From contig JAUCBJ010000158.1 of assembly GCA_032718475.1 (NCBI GenBank), positions 1 to 49,821 of the forward strand: 49,821 nucleotides of DNA, in the 5' to 3' direction. Below the pieces are notes generated by a model. The model was given only the letters and a program-made list of their open reading frames with translations, ran no database searches and was not told where the DNA came from. A program made the position numbers and the translations under genes. Positions 42,395-49,821 of this stretch are shown piece after piece (the first letter of the stretch is position 1; every line of letters starts with the position of its first letter). Source of the stretch: Nemertoderma westbladi. Its lineage: Eukaryota; Xenacoelomorpha; Nemertodermatida; Nemertodermatidae.

Positions 42395-42467
42395 CTTGTC
42401 TTTGGTAGTTATCAGCCACAGTTCGGCAGGCCTAGAGTTAGGACTGTAGGCCTTGGGTAGTCAAGAC

Positions 42468-42992
42468 TGTGACGGGATCCGAGAGGATCCCGGTTTATCC
42501 GGTGTTGTTTCGTACGCGTCAGCCGCACCGTGTGATAGAAAAGGAGTTTGTTGTTCCAGTATAGATATAATGTAGATATATAGATATGTAGGTATGATAA
42601 CAGATAGCGCCAATGACTGAATAGATGACCGGTAATATGGGTGACGGCGGTGACGGTCTTGACTGTCACCGTACTACCTGACTGTACTGGGATAACTACT
42701 ACAATGACGTGATGACAGGTAATATATACTGCACGGGTTGGCCTCATTGCATTACCCAGTCGATGCTTCCCCCCTGATTGGCTAATATCCTTGTTGGCAC
42801 CCTTTGGAGTGTTCCCGTTCACTCCAGCTACTCTCCCTCTGTTAGGGGTTTGGCCCCTGACCCTTATTGTGTGTTTCTCCTTCCCACTTTGTTGGGGTGA
42901 CACGAGTTATTGGTTGCCCAATCTCGTGGCCCCCAATATTGCTTAACGGTTGACTTTATGGGTTCGTGTTAGCGGAATTGGATAAGCTAACA
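42468..42992 (-). repeat. 5' LTR
   Basis: 525 bp. In minus sense a TATA-like AGTATATATTA occurs at about 42720-42731, in the middle, fitting a promoter. The sequence beyond its 3' edge in minus sense starts GTCTTGACTACCCAAGG. I could not match a primer-binding site to a tRNA. Confidence 0.93.
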
Positions 42993-42997
42993 TACAG

Positions 42998-43280
42998 ACA
43001 ACTGCCTTATTAACTTAACTGATACAATTAGATGTAATAACGCAAAGGTACTGGTATGGTAATGTTGGACCTACAAAAGGCTTTCGATACTGGTATGGTA
43101 ATGTTGGACCTACAAAAGGCTTTCGATACTGTAGATCACGAAATTCTGCTTGGTAAGTTAGGCCTGATGGGTGTAGGTTCTATAGACTGGTTCAAGTCCT
43201 ACCTGTCAGACAGAGGTCAAACTGTAGTCATTAGCAAATCGCAGTCTACTGTACAAGAGATTACCTGTGCTGTACATAAT
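42998..43280 (+). pseudogene. 2A-type LINE RT, motif A part
   Basis: Continues from 36713 as TDNCLINLTDTIRCNNAK, then [41 protein letters not shown] and GQTVVISKSQSTVQEITC. Motif A with its catalytic Asp is duplicated in frame. The match stops just before motif B, giving way at about 43275 to unrelated sequence. Confidence 0.85.
43052..43129 (+). repeat. 39-bp tandem duplication across RT motif A
   Basis: Units 43052-43090 and 43091-43129 are identical as read, beginning TGGTATGGTAATG and ending GGCTTTCGATAC. They add 13 residues without a frameshift. Confidence 0.95.
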
Positions 43281-43389
43281 ATTTGGCGAATTGTAGAGAT
43301 GATTGTTTTCTTGATTCTTGTGTTGTATGGTTTTGAGGGTTATGAATTCCATGGAATATATAAAAATGGCATGAAACATCTCAAACTCC

Positions 43390-43760
43390 TATATTTCGGC
43401 GGTGGGTCGAAAATTTGGTGCCAGCACAAATTTTGAAAATCCTTGCAATATATGAATTGATTGTAACAACATATTGTTTCATATTGTTTAACATATTGCG
43501 TTATACTGGTTTATGGCGATTCTGAAAGTATTGAAATTAATAAAAATGACACTAGATATCTCAAACGTATAATTTTCGAAAATTTTTTTTTGAAAATTCA
43601 AAAATTTGAAAACAAAAATTTTTGAAAATTTTTGCAATAGATAAATTGGTGACATCTAGGGGTCACTGACATCTCAAAATCGCATTTTTTGGCGGTGGGT
43701 GTAAAATTTGGAGCCCGGCACCATAGTAATTGTTGTGTGACATATTGTTTCCCGCGTTAT
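43390..43760 (-). repeat. Satellite-like family, inverted copy
   Basis: The reverse complement repeats the phrases of 9850-10500: GGTGCCGGGCTCC-AAATTTTACACCCACCGCC, then ATTTTGAGATGTC, and ATAACGC, ACAATATG. About two units are present, more diverged than on the left. Confidence 0.6.
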
Positions 43761-43964
43761 ACGATTTATAAGGTTCTAAATTAGAAAAATAAATGTTATT
43801 TTTTATGAATTTAGAATGCATTCTTTTATTCTAGAAATTATATTGCATATATAAATATCTCTGCATAGGCCTGCCTATTATTGCATAAATATTTCATTGT
43901 ACGAGTTTTCTATTTTTTGTGGAAATCTAAGAAACGGTTTTTACTTTTCAAGTACCACTTCTCA

Positions 43965-44385
43965 TCTTTCTCTATTTTCAGTCTGTATGGCTGTCTGTCG
44001 TTCTTTCAGACTATCTGACTGTCAAATATAAGAAAAAGGCACACCATTTAGCTAAAAGTTTAGCTATAGGGGTTTTCCTGGTCGCAGAATTCATGTCTAG
44101 TGTCAATTTTAACATTTGATGACTTCCAAATTGTCTGTTTGGCTGTCAGACTGTCGGTTCTATTTTGACAGATAGACTGACAAGCATACGGACAGAACCG
44201 ACAAGGCCAAATTTGATGTATGACAACAGAGATGAAGTCACCGACCACGAAAACCCTTACAGGGAACTTTTTAGAAAGATAGTATGCTTTTTATTGACGG
44301 ACAAAAATACAGTAAAACGGACAGGCAGCCATATCTCGAGAAGTAAGACAGATCGATCTTGCTAAACGGTTTTCAAATTTGGAAT
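43965..44385 (+). repeat. Dispersed repeat, copy B (partner at 17565)
   Basis: Same orientation and order as 17565-17990, including TTTCCTGGTCGCAGAATT and ATATCTCGAGAAGTAAGACAG. Ends shortly after GATCTTGCTAA. Confidence 0.85.
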
Positions 44386-44389
44386 CTTG

Positions 44390-44715
44390 AAAAAATTCTA
44401 TAAAAAAAAATTTTAGCAAAAATTTATTGAAGTAGCACTACCCCCTAAATACGCTATACCCTAAATGTATAAATTCAACCGAAATTTCTGAACAATCAGC
44501 CGAACAAATTTTGTACCTTACTGCATGATGTTGCATTTGTGCAATGGTCAGTTTTTCAGGTCTGCATGCCTCTAACAGATTTATATGGAAAGTTAAGGTA
44601 ATTTTATGAAAATATACATATTTTATTATTATTATGAATTTTTTCAGACCTCCAGACTGTCTATGTAACTTTCTACAGGAAGCTAAATTTGTTGAAATTC
44701 AGGAAATTTACTACT
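44390..44715. other. No gene seen
   Basis: AT-rich DNA. It borders the (TAC)n tail of the LINE that follows on the minus strand. Confidence 0.4.
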
Positions 44716-45412
44716 ACTACTACTACTAGGTCGAGCGAACTCGGACAGTGGAAATGAGATCCTTCCAGGCTTCCCGATTCTCCATAGTTGTCGCAATTTC
44801 GTTTCTCCCAAGTTCAGTATCCCTTTCAAGTTGATCTATATATGTTATGGCAGGTCGTCCGCGACTACGCTTTCCATGAGTTGGTTGCCAGAGAAGTAGA
44901 TCTGGTATGACCTCGTCTTTACTTCGCCAGCAGTGCCCACTGAATCTTAATCTGCGTTCACGGAGGGTGGTTGATACAGGTGGTATTGTACCATAGAGCT
45001 CGGCGTTTGTCATGTGTTGTCTCCAGCTGATGTTTAGGGCTGCCCTTAGTAGTCTTGTGTAGCAACCATCAATTCGTTGTTCAAGTGATTTAGTCAGTGT
45101 CCAGGTCTCACCCCCGTATAAAAATACACTTTCCACTGTGGCTCGAAAGAACTTAGTCTTCAGGTGCCTGGAGAGATCTGATTTCCAGATGGTATCCATT
45201 TTTGATAGAGCTACCCAAGCCTTGGCTTTCCTAACTTCTATGTCCTTTTTGCTACTCTCTATCCATGATCCAAGGTACTGGAAGTCATCGACCTTCCTTA
45301 GTTGATTATTATCAATGGTTGTCAAGTTTCTATCAACATTAAAGGTCATGAATTCGGTCTTGGTAGCATTTATATGCAATCCAACTTCCTTAGCAGCCCT
45401 CTCCACTTTATT
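44710..45412 (-). pseudogene. LINE 3' fragment, 5'-truncated
   Basis: An uninterrupted frame of 226 codons on the minus strand encodes the end of an RT and its C-terminal domain: ERAAKEVGLHINATKTEFM, DDFQYLGSWIESSKKDIEVRKAKAW, FLYGGETWTLT, RRLRFSGHCWRSKDE and GKRSRGRPAITYIDQL. It ends with a (TAG)n-type tail (plus: TTTACTACTACTACTACTAC at 44709). The 5' end is abrupt near 45410, as expected from incomplete reverse transcription. It resembles but is not the family at 26-30 kb. The open frame suggests a fairly recent insertion. Confidence 0.85.
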
Positions 45413-45659
45413 TACAATTTACAATTAATTTAATACAATTAAGGATATACAATATTTGAATTACATCACTGAGTTACCAGCTGGACTAAATATGTGACCA
45501 ATCAAATGAACGCTTAATATACCCTCTTTCTCACTGCTTGTACCTCATTGGCTGTAGGCATAAGAACAGGAAATGTTAGTGTTGCACCAGTGCAACACTA
45601 CGCAGCAAAGGGATATATATAAAAACTATCACAGCGAACTGAATGTGTACTGCTTTTTC

Positions 45660-46010
45660 CACAGTCAATTGTCCATAGCAATGTTCCGGAGTTTATCTAA
45701 GGACTGGTGGTTGCTAAGGTCTATGTCAAAAACTTATTTCACATCAGCCTCTAGGGCGTTGAAAAGGCTGTAGGGCCCCACGTTCCACAGTTGTATAAGA
45801 GAATTGGTCTTACATAAGAGTTCCAGTTTTATTTTAGTCCGTATATTCAGGCCCTTCCTTGTAAAGATACAGGCGGACTTCTTGGCGAAAGCTCCTGATG
45901 CGAGGCTTATTCGATTCCTGATGTCAAAACTGACATCTGGGCGTGACCCTAGGCAGTTTGCAGCCCTCCATGGCTCTGAACAGTTGATGTTTACTTATTG
46001 TCTGGGATAT
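45660..46010 (-). pseudogene. Degenerate LINE post-RT fragment
   Basis: The minus strand reads VSFDIRNRISLASGAFAKK, then TKIKLELL and, one base shifted, YVRPILLYNCGTWGPT, the signature of a LINE region after the RT domain (usually -VRPILLY-). Further on, NHQSLDKLRNIAMD. Several frameshifts and stops. Clade unclear. Confidence 0.6.
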
Positions 46011-46129
46011 AGTGACTGAATAAACACAACCTTACTAAACTTGGCAAGTAATATACTTCTCTGCGGTTTGGGGCTTATCCATTCAATAGCATTCATTACT
46101 AGGCCCTCAGTCTCACTATTATTTTTATT

Positions 46130-46294
46130 TATGAGCACACCAGCTGGTGATTCTATCATTGAGTCTATGGCAATTTTCGTGTTATGGGGGTATCGAAATA
46201 AACAAGTTGAGATGTTTCAATTTAAATCGCGATTTCACAAGTACCCATAGAAATCTATTTTCATGATTCATACAATATTTCATCATCAAAATTG
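46130..46294 (-). repeat. Dispersed repeat with empty TTAA site
   Basis: Reverse-complement match to 24672-24747 joined to 25242-25340. At about 46230 it has a single TTAA where the 494-bp element sits at 24.7 kb. Confidence 0.85.
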
Positions 46295-46319
46295 TTAGAG
46301 CCGTTTTTGTTCTAGGTCA

Positions 46320-46980
46320 GTAGTCAGTAGCTTTTTATTCTTGCAGTAATCAAGTCTTACGACTTCTACGATCTGCTATAATTATATATAAAATTAATAC
46401 CATGGTCACGCACCCATATTTAGTTTGATGTTGTTTGCATGAGAGACAGTTTAGAGTTATAAATTACAGATTATTTATTATCTCTTAAGGTCATGATACC
46501 AGGAAAGTGGCGAGCAGCAGAGCTTGAGCATCCACTTTATAATATAGAACACATTATTTTCTATGGATGAGATACACCACAAAACACCAAACTGCCTTTT
46601 TAGAACTTGCTCTAATTTTTGAGTGGTGAGTGTTGGTGGTGAAGTGCATGACGAGCATGGCTTCTGAGTTTTTCACCAATCAAAAATTTGTGATCTGATA
46701 ACATTAATAAAGGGGAAGACTGGTGGCTATTTCGTGTATTTTTTACTCTGTACAAAACAACTGCAGAGTTGTTATCATTTTTATGCAAATAGGGTGCCAC
46801 AAGGGCCATGGCACTAAAGTGTGTTTTTAACGCTGCTCCTGCAGTGTAGTGGCCTTTATGTGACTTGAGTAATATATAGTAAGATAATATTAATACAAGC
46901 AAACTATTGCAGTACCAAATATTTCCCCCACACATACATAACTAAACTAACCCTAATTTGATTAATATTGATTGATTATT
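46320..46980. other. No gene seen
   Basis: AT-rich region. A 107-codon minus frame (46612-46935) has no recognisable domain and is not annotated as a gene. Confidence 0.4.
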
Positions 46981-48120
46981 TATTTATTATGGTGGGCTCA
47001 CAAGCATTCGTGGCCCTGCAAAACGACATTATGAAACTAGTTAAAAATAGTAAGGCCAAAAAGAGTGTATCCATCCAGTGAGGAAGAGAAACTAATATCT
47101 GAGAAACTAAACAAAATGTGCACTATGTATACTATTTCCCTTGGCAGAATAGTTGAAGCCTAACAAGAAGCGTTAAACTGCAAGGATCAGTTGCTGAAGG
47201 AACGCTTGGAAGCTAAAAACGCCAGCCAGAGTTCCCCCCAACAGCTACCACCATTACCATTACATTGCTGTATTGGCGCCGCTGGATGCCGTCGACAATG
47301 GAAGTCAGCACAGTAGAGGATCTGTTTCAGCACCAGTACATCTGGCACCCGGCTTACCAAGTCATCAGCTTGACGTCATTACCAGACCCATACTGGATGC
47401 CGCCACAACCACCCATCCCTATATGGATGTATGAATGACACTACTGGCAGTTGGTCTCTGGTCCGCACAACGACAATGGCAGTCCCCTATGTGGTTGGAA
47501 CAGGCAAACTGGGCCATTGTGCGTGGTGCCTCAGTAGATTTGGTTCCACCATCACAGGCGTTGAGATCAAAGAATACCTCTGCAGTGAAGAGATTGAATT
47601 TGATGAAGTCCAAGAACTTCCTCTTCATGAAGACTCACTCTACCATAGATTCCAAATTGTTTGCGACCAAGAAAACCGCGATTCGATAATGGACCCATCT
47701 CTGTGGCAAGTTGGAATATCTATCTGCAATTATTGGATGACAGCAGAAGAACGCATTTGATATGGGGTCAAACCACGCCACCAGCTTCCTTTAATTAAAC
47801 TCCGGAAGCACTCGGCTCTCATCAATACAGCAAGCAATAGATTCAAACTAACACCTCTACACTCTGATTCAGTTCATTCACAGATTGATATTCCATGCTG
47901 TGAGGAACCACCCCCACCAGCTCTGCTAATCCCAGAGAAACCCTCACTGGCAACTAAGCTAAAGGTCTCCTTGGGGAATATTGAATAATACAAATATATC
48001 CAAATTCATCTCACACCAAGGGAAATTCACCAGGATGTGGATGTCTTGCTTCTAACCGAAACGTTATGAGACACAGATGTAGTGGTTGCAAACTCAAACT
48101 GTCCATTCATACAACCTGCT
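46981..48120 (+). pseudogene. LINE ORF1-like and endonuclease start, degenerate
   Basis: From 47431 a 109-codon frame shows an ORF1-type pattern: TGVEIKEYLCSEEIEFDEVQELP, then FQIVCDQENRDSIMDPSLWQVGISICNYW, as in ORF1 C-termini of CR1/jockey-type LINEs (-V--P--WP-G----). After stops, 48030-48115 reads DVDVLLLTETL with DTDVVVANSNCPF, an endonuclease start with its Glu. The rest to 48412 is only weakly similar. The upstream part, MVGSQAFVALQNDIMKLVK, may be the ORF1 start. Confidence 0.6.
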
Positions 48121-48439
48121 AGAAAAGCACTCCAAGCCTGAACTAAACCCCAGGCTTATTAAAGCCACTGTCTTATACATAGTGGTCAAGACAATTTGCG
48201 CCTATTTTTTAATATTCTATTTTGTACCAGAGACACTACTGGGAGATATTATACTCACAGTGAATGCAGCATTAACTGGCTGTAAAACGTTGATAGAGGA
48301 TCCACCATTGTTCGATCCCGAAGTTTTGACAAAATATAATAGTTATCGACAGGGGCTTGTAGAAAACTTCAGCGTGATGGGTTACTCACAGGGACCAGGC
48401 TTTACAGACTGATTGACAGACTAATTTATAATTATTTAA

Positions 48440-49815
48440 ATAATATGGCATTGCTGGGTTACCGAATCTGAAATATATTACTTGACAGTTATGGGCAGCA
48501 ATTGATAAATGCAATGAATCAGCCCATATAGAAGCACCTGTAGAGCCTCAGTTAAATTTATACATGGCCTGCATACAGCTTACATTGAACTGAACCCAGC
48601 AACATGGGGAGATCATTTATATAATATAAAGGACAAATAGAAGCGTCCCCATAACACTATCTTGCACAGTTCCCGAAATGATGTCACGGCATTCAGATAT
48701 ATGGCTACCTGCTAAAACATGCTGGGTATGGTTGGAGAGGAACACAGCCAGCCAAGCATGTAGTTTTCCACTGATACTGTAACCAGTTATTTTTCACATT
48801 AATTTCGCGTGAACCACAGCATTCGCAAAATCTACAAATATTACATTAACAGTGTTTCTGTTATCAACCAAGCTACACCAGTCATTCGTACATTCTAGTA
48901 ACTGTGTTGAATGTAGAGTGACGCTTCAAGAAACCATGTTCTTTTGAAATTAGTTTATGTTGATATAGATATTCTAGTAATTCATTCTCTCTAAGTTCCC
49001 CCTAGAAAATAAAATTATTGGTTTATACAGCTGGTTTCAGTGGTTCAGTATTTTAGTTTGCACCATAGTTATAGGGGTTCAAAGTGTCGCTCTCTTTGTA
49101 TAGGTACAATAATTGCACTTAACCAAATAGTAGGACGTGCACTACTGCTAAATGAGACTTCAAATATTTGCAGCAGCATTAATTCAAAGCACTGTGTCAG
49201 TGTTGAAAACTAGAAAGCCAGCAAGCTGGCTGGAAGGAGCCCGGGGGAAGAATCCTAGCCAAGACTATTACAAATGTACACTATGTGCGTGAGTCAGTGT
49301 TATATGACCTGAGATTTTTACAGTAAGTATCCCGCTGTCGAGTGTTAATATATTTGGTAATCCATCTGGTGTGGAGCTTTTTTTATGGCTGAGATTTCGC
49401 AGCACTTTTAATACTCTGGCTGGTGTGACCTTATGTCCGATATTCTTGTACCCAAGGGTTCCCTATTTTCAAAATTAGGCACAATGTCATTGTCAGCACA
49501 TAAATTCTCAGAAAGCACATTAGAAATAATCTTTCCTTTGGTTGGTTGCGTCATCCACTACAATGGATCCACGATATTTAAGAGGTGTGATACCGGATTT
49601 ATTATTCTTTTCGAGTTTACATATTTAAATATGGCATCAGGATTGTCTGAGGTTAATATGTGGTATTCTTTCGCACACGCTGATCTGAAGATTGCCCGAG
49701 ACACTTCTTTTTCGCACCATATATACTCTGCCAAACCTGTAGTTGAGTGCCTATGCTTCCAAAGCAACTTCTTTTTTCTTTTGCAACAGTCTATGTACCG
49801 GGTTGGATTTCTTTA
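48440..49815 (-). pseudogene. LINE RT region, degenerate
   Basis: On the minus strand from the right edge it reads the pre-RT linker (SRAIFRSACAKEYHIL, then AIFKYVNSKRI), VTPARVLKVLRNLSHKKSSTPDGLPN as the first RT block, SAIIVPIQ, and VIFVDFANAVVHAKLM as motif A. Next come ISGKLHAWLAVFLSNHTQHVL and a motif B region reading SGTVQDSVMGTLLFVLYINDLP. Motif C is changed from YADD to YAGH. Many stops and frameshifts. Jockey/CR1-like. It faces the plus-strand fragment at 47-48 kb. Confidence 0.75.
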
Positions 49816-49821
49816 ATGATT

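Larger units (their letters stand above)
36714..42992 (-). mobile_element. Non-autonomous BEL-like LTR element, copy 2
   Basis: Two 525-bp LTRs starting TGTGACGG and ending AAGCTAACA (as the plus strand reads) enclose 5229 bp and are flanked by TACAG at 36709-36713 and 42993-42997. The insertion interrupts the RT frame of the 2A-type LINE cleanly. Internal order (minus sense) is a long N-terminal extension, a linker, a zinc-knuckle ORF without capsid, about 1.4 kb of short repeats, a purine tract and the 3' LTR. No protease, RT, RNase H or integrase is present. LTR identity is about 99.4 percent, so insertion is recent. Mobility must have come from another element's enzymes. Confidence 0.92.
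33421..43280 (+). mobile_element. 2A-containing LINE (CR1-like), interrupted twice
   Basis: The LINE is collinear over 33421-34858, 35883-36713 and 42998-43280, with a 1.0-kb TTAA foldback and a 6.3-kb BEL element inserted. It carries a 5' frame, a 2A-like motif, a Cys/His-rich finger, an APE endonuclease and the first half of RT. It ends after motif A and the following block, where satellite-like sequence begins. CR1-like placement follows from the GDIETNPGP start and the SKSTGLD/FDTVDHE RT. It is inactive. Confidence 0.85.

Noticed and set aside
48086-48412. 108-codon plus frame with a hydrophobic stretch, possible membrane protein
   Set aside because: It overlaps the degenerate LINE endonuclease region in another frame and shows no conserved motif.
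49433-49816. 127-codon plus frame at the right edge
   Set aside because: The opposite strand encodes recognisable LINE pre-RT phrases, so this is an antisense frame.

Overview
The window looks like repeat-dominated intergenic DNA from an invertebrate animal. It is AT-rich, with GT-AG introns, TATA/poly(A) signals, tRNA-derived SINE-like units and animal-type mobile elements: BEL/Pao, Penelope, APE-type LINEs with a 2A-like peptide, PIF/Harbinger, IS3EU-like and TTAA-target elements. I cannot name the species. No bacterial, organellar, rRNA or intact tRNA gene was seen.

Only two loci look like ordinary host genes. One is a small secreted peptide with eight cysteines in its mature part (18955-19167, +); a TATA box, a 5'-UTR intron and a poly(A) signal can be read around it. 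The other is an intronless tetraspanin (23345-24175, -). A third host-like sequence, a SWIM zinc-finger protein (-), is split by a Penelope element and is a pseudogene.

Layout. 0.6-4.6 kb: degenerate BEL/Pao gag-region copy 1 (-), with a cluster of TTCTAGAA palindromes upstream. 5.2-7.4 kb: broken Harbinger transposase (+) and Myb/SANT-like partner (-) around a foldback repeat. 7.4-9.9 kb: LINE 3' fragment split by a SINE and by a 1.6 kb insert. 9.85-11.1 kb: satellite-like and minisatellite repeats. 11.7-16.7 kb: SWIM pseudogene, inside it a Penelope element with inverted terminal repeats, inside that a 1.9 kb insert with a 133-nt hairpin. 17.5-18.0 kb: dispersed repeat. 18.6-19.4 kb: cysteine-rich gene. 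19.8-20.1 kb: fragment of the 2A-type LINE. 21.6-22.7 kb: deleted IS3EU-like transposon. 23.3-24.2 kb: tetraspanin. 24.75-25.24 kb: TTAA-flanked short element, whose empty site exists as a paralogue at 46.2 kb. 25.9-29.9 kb: nearly full-length dead APE-RT LINE. 31.7-32.8 kb: LINE fragment with a SINE. 33.4-43.3 kb: a 2A-containing LINE interrupted by a 1.0 kb TTAA foldback and a 6.3 kb BEL element. 43.3-49.8 kb: satellite, dispersed repeat and several LINE fragments.

The most striking object is the BEL element at 36714-42992. Its LTRs are 525 bp each with three differences, its target duplication is intact, and it sits within a LINE reading frame. Its gag region has lost the capsid domain seen in copy 1, and in place of pol it carries about 1.4 kb of short repeats. 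It appears to be a recently mobilised non-autonomous element that must have depended on proteins supplied in trans. Most coding sequence in the window is therefore mobile-element relics, and the nesting gives a relative order of insertions.
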